From: an uncultured Bacteroidia bacterium | Lineage (GTDB): Bacteria; Bacteroidota; Bacteroidia; Bacteroidales; ML635J-15 | NCBI GenBank assembly: GCA_902800045.1 | Contig: CADCCZ010000005.1 | Coordinates: 62,001 to 126,000 of the forward strand | DNA: 64,000 nucleotides | Direction of reading: 5' to 3' | In this document: piece after piece, positions 32,483-40,169 of the stretch | Layout of the letters: every line of letters starts with the position of its first letter | Position numbering within the stretch: position 1 is the first letter of the stretch | Position numbers and translations under genes: made by a program | Notes under the pieces: generated by a model | Databases searched by the model: none | The model's input: only the letters and a program-made list of their open reading frames with translations | What the model was told of the DNA's origin: nothing

Positions 32483-33727
32483 ATGCAAAAAAGGAACATA
32501 CCAGTACTATTGCTTACCGGATACCTCGGAAGCGGAAAAACCACATTGGTAAACAACATATTAAGCAACCAGAAAGGCATTAAGTTTGCTGTCATCGTAA
32601 ACGACATCGGCGAAGTGAACATCGATGCAGACCTGATTGAAAAAGGTGGCGTAGTCGGACAAAAGGACGACAGCCTTGTGGCATTGCAAAACGGCTGCAT
32701 CTGCTGCACGCTGAAGATGGACCTTGTGGAACAGCTCAACGACATTGTAAGCCAGCACAAGTTCGACTACATAGTAATAGAAGCCAGCGGAATATGCGAG
32801 CCACTACCTATTGCGCAGACAATATGCTCCATCCCAACACTCGAGGAAAAGTACACACGACATGGCATTCCTTATCTCGACTGCATCGTAACTGTGGTTG
32901 ACGCACTGCGTATGAAAGACGAATTTGGCTGTGGCGAAAACCTAACCAAAAAGAACATTGGCGAAGATGACCTCGAAAACCTTGTCATACAGCAAATTGA
33001 GTTCTGCAATATAGTACTGCTGAACAAGGCCTCCGAAATCAGCGAAAGCGAGCGCAACCGTCTGAAAGAGATTATACGTGCATTGCAGTCTAAGGCTCAG
33101 ATAATAGAATGCGACTATGGCAACATCGACCTTGACATGATATTGGAAACTGGTCTTTTCGACTTCGACAAGACCGTAACCGCTGCGACATGGATCCGCG
33201 AAGTGGAAGATATTCACGACGACGACGATGATGACGACGAACACGAACATCACGAACACCATCATGAGCATGAAGAGCATCATCACGAGCACGAACATGA
33301 ACACGACGAGCACCACCATCACCATCATCATCACGACCACGAAGGCGGCGAAACCGAAGAATATAACATCGGCACCTTTGTATATAAGGCACGCCGTCCG
33401 TTCAACCTGGGACGTTTCGATGAATTCGTAGCCCGCAAGATGCCCAAAAGCGTGATTCGTTGCAAGGGAATGTGCTACTTCAAGAACGAAGAAGACACTT
33501 GCTACGTATTTGAACAGGCAGGCAAGCAAATTTCGCTTCGCGATGCTGGACAATGGTTTGCAACTATGCCCGAAGACGAACTCGAAGACCTTATCCTGCG
33601 TAACCCAGCAATACTTCGCGACTGGGACGACACTTACGGAGACCGCATGCAGAAACTAGTGTTCATAGGCCAGAACATGGACAAGGAACAGATCTGCAAA
33701 GATTTGGATATGTGCCTGACGGAGTAG
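32483..33727 (+). CDS. COG0523 GTPase, putative zinc metallochaperone
   Basis: CobW/COG0523 G3E GTPase, probably delivering a metal (most often Zn) to client proteins. 414 residues from MQKRNIPVLL. G1 loop GYLGSGKTT (13-21), the metal-binding CxCC motif (GCICC, 71-75), and EASGICEPLPIAQT. A His/Asp/Glu-rich linker of about 40 residues (roughly 249-288, with a run of eight His) precedes the CobW C-terminal domain (FVARKMPKSVIRCKGMCYF, ADDLEDLI-like end). The frame runs 21 codons further upstream, but the promoter lies inside that extension. No Zur box was evident to me. Metal choice is inference. Confidence 0.92.
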   Translation: MQKRNIPVLLLTGYLGSGKTTLVNNILSNQKGIKFAVIVNDIGEVNIDADLIEKGGVVGQKDDSLVALQNGCICCTLKMDLVEQLNDIVSQHKFDYIVIEASGICEPLPIAQTICSIPTLEEKYTRHGIPYLDCIVTVVDALRMKDEFGCGENLTKKNIGEDDLENLVIQQIEFCNIVLLNKASEISESERNRLKEIIRALQSKAQIIECDYGNIDLDMILETGLFDFDKTVTAATWIREVEDIHDDDDDDDEHEHHEHHHEHEEHHHEHEHEHDEHHHHHHHHDHEGGETEEYNIGTFVYKARRPFNLGRFDEFVARKMPKSVIRCKGMCYFKNEEDTCYVFEQAGKQISLRDAGQWFATMPEDELEDLILRNPAILRDWDDTYGDRMQKLVFIGQNMDKEQICKDLDMCLTE

Positions 33728-33767
33728 ACTAGAAGGCGGCTAAAAGACTTGAAGGCTAAAAGCCATT

Positions 33768-33792
33768 TGTATAGACGCAATTCATTGCGTCT
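33768..33792 (-). repeat. Dispersed intergenic palindrome, copy 5
   Basis: AGACGCAATTCATTGCGTCT with TTGTAT on its left, that is ATACAA on the minus strand. Confidence 0.5.
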
Positions 33793-33899
33793 CAGAAACG
33801 GTTGACCAGCTGCGTACCTGACGGCACGCCTGCTTCGGTCGGATTTTATCCTACCGAAGCATTGTCCCTAACGGGACAGGAGACAAATAATGCCACTCA

Positions 33900-34095
33900 G
33901 AAACGGGCGAAGCCCATCAAACGCCGCAGGCATTCAAACACAGAAACGGGCGTAGCCCATTCAAACAGCGCAGCCATTGAAACCCAGAAACGGGCGTAGC
34001 CCATTGAAACAGCGTAGCGATAAACGCCGAAGGCATTGAAACGCCGAAGGCATTGAAACGGGCGTAGCCCATCAGACGGCGCAGCCATATAAACT
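33900..34095 (+). repeat. Mini-hairpin array, locus 4 (about ten units)
   Basis: Stems and loops in order: GGGC-GAA-GCCC, GCC-GCA-GGC, GGGC-GTA-GCCC, GC-GCA-GC, GGGC-GTA-GCCC, GC-GTA-GC, GCC-GAA-GGC twice, GGGC-GTA-GCCC and GGC-GCA-GCC. Each is preceded by AAAC (once AGAC) and followed by ATTG, ATC or ATTC. All ten loops are GNA. Confidence 0.8.
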
Positions 34096-34144
34096 CAAAA
34101 AACTTTTTTTCGCTCGTATCATATTTTTTATTATCTTGCGTTTT

Positions 34145-34152
34145 TATTTTTG
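34145..34152 (+). promoter_or_regulatory. GWxTD gene promoter, -7 element TATTTTTG
   Basis: TAnnTTTG match 15 bp upstream of the ATG. It would serve the GWxTD-kinase pair. Confidence 0.5.
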
Positions 34153-34166
34153 CATACATTTTTGAT

Positions 34167-35660
34167 ATGAGAAAGATACTTTGCATCGTATTATTATGCT
34201 TAACCATTGCAACGCAATCATTTGCGAGTCTTGAAGTGTATTTCATGTACACGAAATTCAATTCACCTCAAGGTCAATATATTGAAACATACATGAGTAC
34301 TATTGGAAGTTCGACAGTACTTACCCAAAAGGACAACGGCAAATTCCAGTCGGAAATTGAAGTCGTTATGGTCTTCAAGGTTGGCGACTCCATTGTAAAT
34401 TTTGACAAGTATGTGCTTCGCAGCCCCGAAATTGCCGACACTACAGGTGCAATTCCAAACTTTATTGACGTCCAGCGCATTACTCTCCCAAATGGCACTT
34501 ATACCTTTGATATTAGCATACGCGACGTAAACAGCGAGAAACCTCCGTATTGCTTCAGCGACAAAATAGAAATAAATTTCACCGATGCGCTTGTTTTCAG
34601 CGACATAGAGTTAATCGAAAGCTACAAGAAATCGTCTGCAGAATCGTCGATTACCAAGAGCGGCTACGACCTTGTGCCCTACGTTGCCAACTTCTTCCCC
34701 GAAAACATGAACTCCTTGAAATTCTACATCGAAGCCTACAATACCGACAAGGCGCTGAACGACGACTTCATGCTGAAATACCATATCGACGACCACTCTA
34801 CAGGCAAGGAAATTCCGTCATGCAGCCGTTTCAAGAAGATGAAGCCAAGCAACGTTGTCCCGTTCATCGGCGAACTTGGTATCGAAAAGCTTCCTAGCGG
34901 CAACTACGACCTTGTAGTCGAAATTGCCAACCGCAACAACGAAATTGTCGCCAGCAGCAAATACTTTTTCCAGAGGCAAAACAAGGCCGAATTCAGCAAC
35001 GAGGAATATGCCGCCAGAGCCGAACAGTTCGACCTCAACAACACTTTTGCAGGCGACATGAACTCACGCGACTCGCTCATATACTACATTAGGGCAATGA
35101 GACCGATTGCCAGCGTTTACGAACGACCATTCATCGACAACCAGCTACGTACTGTAGACCTGAAAACCTTGCAGAAGTACTTTGTCGAATTCTGGGTAAA
35201 ACGCAACTATGTTAACCCCGAAAACGAATGGTACCAATACAAAAAGCAAATCGAAATGGTTGAGAAAAACTACGCCACAACAATACGCCACGGTTTCGAG
35301 ACCGACAGAGGTGTAATTTACCTGCAATACGGAATGCCGAACCATATTTTCCAGTCACCTATAGAACCTGGTGCTTACCCATACGAAATATGGCAGTACT
35401 ACCGCCTTGGCGAAGACAACAACTGCAAGTTCGTGTTCTACAATCCAAGCATGGAAGGTCGCGAATTTGAACTTCTCCACTCCAACAAGCAAGGCGAAAT
35501 TCACACATTCAACTGGACTCGCTACCTATCGCGTAGCAAATCTTCATCATACGGAATATCAGACACATACAATTCGGTTGATTTCACTTCGACCGGATAC
35601 GGACACAATACTTTCGACAACGACTGGGAACGTCGTGCAATAGAAGAATTTAACAAGTAA
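34167..35660 (+). CDS. GWxTD domain-containing exported protein
   Basis: 497 residues with signal peptide 1-22 (LCLTIATQSFASLEVY). A beta-rich N-terminal part is followed by the GWxTD domain, seen near residues 330-420: YFVEFWVKRNYVNPENEWYQ, RHGFETDRGVIYLQYGMPNH and YPYEIWQYYRLGEDNNCKFV. The domain is common in Bacteroidota and Acidobacteriota; its biochemical role is not known. The adjacent kinase-like gene starts 4 bp after its stop, so the two are co-transcribed. Cellular location is predicted periplasmic or surface, whereas the partner lacks a signal peptide. Confidence 0.88.
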   Translation: MRKILCIVLLCLTIATQSFASLEVYFMYTKFNSPQGQYIETYMSTIGSSTVLTQKDNGKFQSEIEVVMVFKVGDSIVNFDKYVLRSPEIADTTGAIPNFIDVQRITLPNGTYTFDISIRDVNSEKPPYCFSDKIEINFTDALVFSDIELIESYKKSSAESSITKSGYDLVPYVANFFPENMNSLKFYIEAYNTDKALNDDFMLKYHIDDHSTGKEIPSCSRFKKMKPSNVVPFIGELGIEKLPSGNYDLVVEIANRNNEIVASSKYFFQRQNKAEFSNEEYAARAEQFDLNNTFAGDMNSRDSLIYYIRAMRPIASVYERPFIDNQLRTVDLKTLQKYFVEFWVKRNYVNPENEWYQYKKQIEMVEKNYATTIRHGFETDRGVIYLQYGMPNHIFQSPIEPGAYPYEIWQYYRLGEDNNCKFVFYNPSMEGREFELLHSNKQGEIHTFNWTRYLSRSKSSSYGISDTYNSVDFTSTGYGHNTFDNDWERRAIEEFNK

Positions 35661-35664
35661 CAAC

Positions 35665-36585
35665 ATGACACCTAGAATTTTAGAAGGCAGCAAAGCTAAA
35701 TACATATACTTTCCAGAAGAACAGGGCACAATAATTAGCAGGTCGAGCTACGCAACATTGTACATAGGAGCCAACGCCGACACAAAGGAGAAAATTGTCC
35801 TTAAAAAGATTTCGACCTCAATGTTCGGCAACGATGCCCAAAGGTTCAAATTTTTCGCAACCGTATGCAACGAAGTTAAAATTGACGGGCTAGTACGAAT
35901 CGACGACATGGTATTCGACGAAAGCGACATATACCTTGTCTGCGAATTTGTTTCGGGACGCACGCTGAAGGAACTCATCTACGACCCCAAGTTCATGGAC
36001 TACCGCAACGACATGTTTTTCTTGCGCATAATTTCAAACTGTCTCGAAACATTGTCGTTTGTACATAAACTGAAACTTTGCCACGGAAATCTTACCCCCG
36101 AAAACATCATAGTGCAATGGGATGAATGCGAGGAATTCGACTTCTTGCACCCCACGGCAAAGATACTGAGCATCGAAAGCATAAAGCTGGGATTCAAGAA
36201 CATGCCGCTTATCCGCCGTGTGAATGACACGCGGTACCAAAGCCCAGAACAAGTGATTGGGTTCGAAGACCTTGTAGGCGATTACAGCGACATTTACAGC
36301 ATGGGGTTGATTATGTACGAGGTTTTGGCAAGAGAACCCGTTTTCCCAACCGACAAGCCGATTGTAAAACGCCAGCAGGTATTCGGCAAAATCGAGCAGC
36401 ACTACCGCATAAATGATGAAGCGCATGCAATAATCGAAAAAGCAACAGTTCGGCCACTGCCGTTTGTTCCAGGAGCAATCAGCGACAACGCTCAAAAAAT
36501 AATGGTACTTAAGGCATTGAATGACAGATACCAATCGGCAGAAGCCTTCAAAAAAGAATTGGATGAACTTATTGGAAACTTATAA
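35665..36585 (+). CDS. Serine/threonine kinase-like protein, probable pseudokinase
   Basis: 306 residues spanning the kinase fold. Retained: the beta-3 lysine (IVLKK, K47/K48), a likely helix-C Glu70, hinge YLVCEFVSGRTLKEL, the Asn of the catalytic loop (PEN, N147), the SPEQ substitute for APE (193-196) and DIYSMG (209-214). Lost: the catalytic Asp, since the HRD motif reads H140-G-N, and the DFG Asp, since that position reads S-I-E near 169-171. Both changes are expected to prevent normal phosphotransfer. No membrane segment or extra domain. Co-transcribed with the GWxTD gene. A signalling scaffold or regulatory partner is plausible. Confidence 0.85.
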   Translation: MTPRILEGSKAKYIYFPEEQGTIISRSSYATLYIGANADTKEKIVLKKISTSMFGNDAQRFKFFATVCNEVKIDGLVRIDDMVFDESDIYLVCEFVSGRTLKELIYDPKFMDYRNDMFFLRIISNCLETLSFVHKLKLCHGNLTPENIIVQWDECEEFDFLHPTAKILSIESIKLGFKNMPLIRRVNDTRYQSPEQVIGFEDLVGDYSDIYSMGLIMYEVLAREPVFPTDKPIVKRQQVFGKIEQHYRINDEAHAIIEKATVRPLPFVPGAISDNAQKIMVLKALNDRYQSAEAFKKELDELIGNL

Positions 36586-36638
36586 TAATGGGCTAAAAGG
36601 CAAATGGCTTTAACCATGTTAGCACAAAAAAATCAAAA

Positions 36639-36663
36639 TTGTACAGTCGCGGCGCGCCACGAC
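36639..36663 (-). repeat. Dispersed intergenic palindrome, copy 6
   Basis: TTGTACA then GTCGCGGCGCGCCACGAC. Same sequence as copy 2. Lies between the kinase-like and LOG genes. Confidence 0.55.
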
Positions 36664-36719
36664 ACGACAAGAAACGAGAAACTAGAAACATATTATAAAA
36701 CAACTAAATTTTAAAACTT

Positions 36720-37421
36720 ATGACAGCAGACGAAAAAAACAGGATGCAAAAGAAATGGGACACTGAAATTAAGTCCCTCGACTCATGGAGCATGTTCAAG
36801 GTAATGGGCGAACTCGTAAACGGTTTCGACCACTACGCAAAATTAGGACCGTGCGTTGCAATATTTGGTTCGGCACGTACAAAGGAAGACAATCCATACT
36901 ACATAGGTGCAGAAGAAACAGCATACCAGCTTGTAAAGAAGGGCTACGGTGTAATAACCGGTGGCGGTCCTGGCATTATGGAGGCTGGTAACCGCGGAGC
37001 ACAGCGCGGCGGTGGCATTTCGGCAGGTTGCAACATTGTACTCGAATTCGAACAGGCAGCCAACAAGTACATCGACACCGACAAGCTCGTAACTTTCGAC
37101 TACTTCTTCACCCGTAAGACCATGTTCATGCGCTACGCACAGGGATTCATCGTTTTCCCGGGCGGTTTTGGAACATTCGACGAACTTTTCGAAGCTATCA
37201 CATTGATACAGACCAAGAAGATTGCAAAGTTCCCGATTATCCTCTTCGGTTCAAAATTCTGGAAAGGCCTCTTCGAATGGGTAAAGGAAAGCGTACTCGA
37301 CGGTGAACACAACATCTCCGAAAAGGACCTCGAAATCTACAACATCGTAGACACTCCAGAAGAAGCTGTTAAGATTATCGAAGACTTCTACCGCAATTAC
37401 GAACACAAACCGAATTTCTAA
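36720..37421 (+). CDS. LOG-family protein (TIGR00730, cytokinin-riboside phosphoribohydrolase-like)
   Basis: 233 residues. The Rossmann-like domain carries both family motifs: GGGPGIMEAGNRGAQRGGG near 81-99 and PGGFGTFDELFEAIT near 149-163. Such proteins hydrolyse nucleoside 5'-monophosphates to a base plus ribose 5-phosphate; many are mis-annotated as lysine decarboxylases. The N-terminal ~35 residues add a short helical extension (KWDTEIKSLDSWSMFKVMGE) as in other Bacteroidota homologs. Separate transcription unit ending in a strong terminator. Confidence 0.92.
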   Translation: MTADEKNRMQKKWDTEIKSLDSWSMFKVMGELVNGFDHYAKLGPCVAIFGSARTKEDNPYYIGAEETAYQLVKKGYGVITGGGPGIMEAGNRGAQRGGGISAGCNIVLEFEQAANKYIDTDKLVTFDYFFTRKTMFMRYAQGFIVFPGGFGTFDELFEAITLIQTKKIAKFPIILFGSKFWKGLFEWVKESVLDGEHNISEKDLEIYNIVDTPEEAVKIIEDFYRNYEHKPNF

Positions 37422-37432
37422 TCGGATATACG

Positions 37433-37463
37433 AAAAAGGCTATCGAAATGATAGCCTTTTTTT
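37433..37463. terminator. Terminator between the LOG gene and the convergent gene
   Basis: AAGGCTATC and GATAGCCTT form the stem with loop GAAAT, flanked by A and T runs, so it can act on both strands. Confidence 0.85.
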
Positions 37464-37466
37464 TTA

Positions 37467-38279
37467 TTATCTGTAATTTATCATATATACGATGGTTGCA
37501 CCATCTTTCTCCCGTCGCTCTATTATTCGGCTGATATTGCCAAACTTATCGTACTCCAGCGACGCACTCGAAATCTCCTCGCCATTGCGGTCGAACACTG
37601 AAGTTTTCACAACCTTGTCGCCTTCATAAATGAAGATTTTCTTTTCGGCAGCACCTACTATATGCTTGTGGGTAACCTCCGAAAGAATATCGTAGTCAGC
37701 ATCGGGACTTGAAGGATTCTGCGCACGCCTAAAAGCAAGTTCCTTCTGGTCGGCAGCAATGCTCGAAATAGAACCGCAGCTTATTACCTTGCCCAACGAG
37801 TCGACTTCCGAAACTACTATGCTATCGGCCTTATGCTCGATACGGTAATTACTTGTAACAGAACTACCAACGTACGAAATCTGGCTTATAAGCATGTTGT
37901 CGTCGTTGTATTCGTACAAAGTTCCGCCCAGCATAACCGAATCGGACGAAAAATTCACCTCCTCGAATGGCAAATTACGCGAATTATATTTTACGATGGT
38001 ATATGTTTTAATGCGGTTATTTTCAGCGAAATAGACAATTTTTGACGGCTGCCCGCTTTTGTTGTAATATGTTTCTGAGAACAAAGTCTTGGTTCTCGAT
38101 ATTACATTGTCCTTTACGGTAACTTTCCATGTTACCGACGAGTGAAATGAATTTTCCTTGATTTTCTGCGAATAGTTTCGGCACGAAACAACATCGGAAG
38201 GAGTTACGGGAATCCAAACTTGCGACCACCCTGCCGAGAACAAGAGCGACAAACATAATGCAAGTATGATTTCCCTCAT
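37467..38279 (-). CDS. Hypothetical exported protein with YD-like repeats
   Basis: 270 residues from MREIILALCLSLLFSAGWSQ, giving a signal peptide cut near residue 20; the frame continues 27 codons upstream into ftsY, but that extension spoils the signal. The body holds imperfect repeats such as YNKSGQPSKIVYF, YNDDNMLISQISY and YDKFGNISRIIER, resembling the YD/Rhs-like antiparallel repeats of Bacteroidota secreted proteins. No specific family recognised. Starts 7 bp after the ftsY stop and is probably the last gene of that operon. Confidence 0.7.
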   Translation of the reverse strand: MREIILALCLSLLFSAGWSQVWIPVTPSDVVSCRNYSQKIKENSFHSSVTWKVTVKDNVISRTKTLFSETYYNKSGQPSKIVYFAENNRIKTYTIVKYNSRNLPFEEVNFSSDSVMLGGTLYEYNDDNMLISQISYVGSSVTSNYRIEHKADSIVVSEVDSLGKVISCGSISSIAADQKELAFRRAQNPSSPDADYDILSEVTHKHIVGAAEKKIFIYEGDKVVKTSVFDRNGEEISSASLEYDKFGNISRIIERREKDGATIVYMINYR

Positions 38280-38286
38280 TTCCGAT

Positions 38287-39237
38287 TTATTTCTTGAACA
38301 ACGAATCGACGAATTCGCGCTTGTCAAACAACTGGAGGTCGTCGATGCCTTCGCCAACACCTATATATTTGATTGGAATCTTGAACTGGTCGGAGATGCC
38401 GATTACAACGCCACCCTTTGCCGTTCCGTCCAACTTTGTAACAGCCATCGAGCTGATTTCGGTTGCCTTCATGAACTGCTTTGCCTGCTCGTATGCGTTT
38501 TGTCCAGTCGAACCGTCGAGTACCAGCAGAATTTCGTGCGGAGCTTCGGGGACAAGCTTCTGCATTACGCGCTTGATTTTCGACAATTCGTTCATCAGGT
38601 TAATCTTGTTGTGCAGACGACCAGCGGTATCGATAAGCACCACATCGGCACCCGACTTCTTGGCCGAAGCCAAAGTATCGTAAGCCACCGAAGCTGGGTC
38701 GGATCCCATATCCTGACGAATCATGTGCACTCCTACCCTGTCGGCCCACACCTGAAGCTGGTCGATTGCAGCAGCGCGGAAAGTATCGGCGGCACCGATG
38801 TAAACAGTCTTGCCAGCCTTCTTGAAATTATTAGCCAGCTTGCCGATGGTCGTAGTCTTTCCTACGCCATTCACACCGACAACCATAATTACATACGGAG
38901 AACCGTCGGGAGTGGTGAAATCGGGGTTCTTCATGTCGGGACCATCCTCCATCAACGAGGCAATAGTCGAACGCAGGAGTTCGTTCAGCTCGTCGGTACC
39001 GACATATTTTTCGGTTTTAACGCGCTCCTGGATTTTTTCGATGATTTTTACTGTTGTTTCTACGCCCACATCCGAGGTAATGAGAATTTCCTCGAGTTCG
39101 TCAAGCACTTCTTCGTCAACTTTCGATTTACTAAAAATCAAGCGACCAATCTTAGAGAATAAGCCAGTACGGGTTTTTTCCAATCCGCTGTCCAATTTTT
39201 CTTTTTTCTCTTTTCCGAACAAACCGAAGAATGCCAT
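38287..39237 (-). CDS. ftsY: Signal recognition particle receptor FtsY
   Basis: GTPase that docks SRP-bound ribosomes at the membrane. 316 residues from MAFFGLFGKEKKEKLDSGLE; the frame is open nine codons further but the family start is here. An N-terminal helical bundle is followed by the G domain: G1 VNGVGKTTTIGKLA near 120, DTFRAAAIDQLQVWA, G3 DTAGR near 200, G4 TKLDGTAKGG near 258. Placed after rpmB-rpmG-DUF4295, as in most Bacteroidota, with a hairpin in between. Confidence 0.97.
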   Translation of the reverse strand: MAFFGLFGKEKKEKLDSGLEKTRTGLFSKIGRLIFSKSKVDEEVLDELEEILITSDVGVETTVKIIEKIQERVKTEKYVGTDELNELLRSTIASLMEDGPDMKNPDFTTPDGSPYVIMVVGVNGVGKTTTIGKLANNFKKAGKTVYIGAADTFRAAAIDQLQVWADRVGVHMIRQDMGSDPASVAYDTLASAKKSGADVVLIDTAGRLHNKINLMNELSKIKRVMQKLVPEAPHEILLVLDGSTGQNAYEQAKQFMKATEISSMAVTKLDGTAKGGVVIGISDQFKIPIKYIGVGEGIDDLQLFDKREFVDSLFKK

Positions 39238-39261
39238 AACGAGACGATTTAAATAAAACAA

Positions 39262-39297
39262 CAAAAAGCACCTGTCAAAAATTATACGGCAGGTGCT
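39262..39297 (-). terminator. Hairpin between DUF4295 and ftsY
   Basis: AGCACCTG and GCAGGTGCT pair, followed on the minus strand by TTTTTGTTG. It may reduce read-through from the ribosomal genes into ftsY. Confidence 0.6.
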
Positions 39298-39319
39298 ATA
39301 ATTTTAATTGATAAAACAA

Positions 39320-39472
39320 CTATTTCTTAAAAAAATCCTTTGACAAGTCCTTGTCCACGATAGCCGACTTAAACTGATAAGCGCCGGTTTCTGGATTCTT
39401 AACCATCTTGATGCACTTAACGAAGACCTGTCCGCCTTCTTTCTTAAGTGTTGCAACTACTTTCTTTGCCAT
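39320..39472 (-). CDS. DUF4295 small protein
   Basis: 50 residues: MAKKVVATLKKEGGQVFVKC through IKMVKNPETGAYQFKSAIVD to KDLSKDFFKK. This matches DUF4295, a short basic Bacteroidota protein encoded between rpmG and ftsY, thought to be ribosome-associated but uncharacterised. Starts 8 bp after the rpmG stop. Confidence 0.9.
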   Translation of the reverse strand: MAKKVVATLKKEGGQVFVKCIKMVKNPETGAYQFKSAIVDKDLSKDFFKK

Positions 39473-39480
39473 AACCTAAA

Positions 39481-39669
39481 CTATTTAATTTCTCTGTGAA
39501 CTGTAACCTTCTTCAAAATCGGGTTGTACTTCTTCATCTCCAGTCTGTCAGGAGTATTCTTTCTGTTCTTTGTAGTTATATACCTTGAAGTACCTGGTAA
39601 TCCAGATTCCTTATGTTCGGTACATTCGAGTATCACCTGTACGCGATTTCCTTTACTTTTCTTTGCCAT
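39481..39669 (-). CDS. rpmG: Large-subunit ribosomal protein bL33
   Basis: 62 residues: [20 protein letters not shown], then [20 protein letters not shown] and the C-terminal [17 protein letters not shown]. Basic, bL33 family; a single Cys at the first zinc-knuckle position, so it is the zinc-independent (C-) type. Middle gene of rpmB-rpmG-DUF4295. Confidence 0.95.
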   Translation of the reverse strand: MAKKSKGNRVQVILECTEHKESGLPGTSRYITTKNRKNTPDRLEMKKYNPILKKVTVHREIK

Positions 39670-39690
39670 TTTTAATCCTCCCGACTAAAA

Positions 39691-39927
39691 TTATTTAACA
39701 AAACCTTTCTTTTCGGCGTCCTTAAGCGCAGCCTTGAGTCCCTTCTTTGCAATGGTTCTCATTGCCGAAGTGGTAAGTCTCATTTCAACCCACTGTCCCG
39801 ATTCTTCGTCGAAGATTCTCTTGGACTTCATGTTGATATCAAATATCCTCTTTGTTCTGCGTCTTGAGTGAGATACATTGTTTCCCACCATAGCCGTTTT
39901 TCCTGTAATTTGACAAACTCGTGCCAT
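39691..39927 (-). CDS. rpmB: Large-subunit ribosomal protein bL28
   Basis: 78 residues: MARVCQITGKTAMVGNNVSH, then SRRRTKRIFDINMKSKRIFD, WVEMRLTTSAMRTIAKKGLK and a short acidic-basic end. First gene of the cluster with rpmG and DUF4295, 21 bp before rpmG. No clear TAnnTTTG match was found upstream. Confidence 0.96.
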   Translation of the reverse strand: MARVCQITGKTAMVGNNVSHSRRRTKRIFDINMKSKRIFDEESGQWVEMRLTTSAMRTIAKKGLKAALKDAEKKGFVK

Positions 39928-40169
39928 AACTCTTTTATATTATTTCTCTTTTAAATTTCGGACTGCAAAAGTCGCACTTTTTTGACAAAGCAACAAATTT
40001 TTTCCAATCTTTTTGCATATTTTTATTAACAAACAAGTTAAATTATTAATTATCAATATTTTATACCCAGAATTAACATATTATTTTGCAATCTTCAACA
40101 AAATTTGGCACGATTTTTCTTGGTATTCCGAGTTAATTAAAGTTATTTTGCAAACTAAATTTTAGAAAA

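Larger units (their letters stand above)
33728..34166. other. Intergenic stretch: repeat-rich, no gene
   Basis: Holds a dispersed palindrome (copy 5), a GC-rich block at about 33800-33890 with small inverted pieces (CTTCGGTCGG/CCTACCGAAG and CCTAACGGGACAGG), and the largest mini-hairpin array. Nothing coding. Confidence 0.7.

Noticed and set aside
33900..34095. Possible CRISPR array
   Set aside because: The repeating unit is short (about 17-22 bp), the spacers are constant (AAAC plus ATTG-type), the stems vary in length, and no cas genes are nearby. It is a hairpin array.
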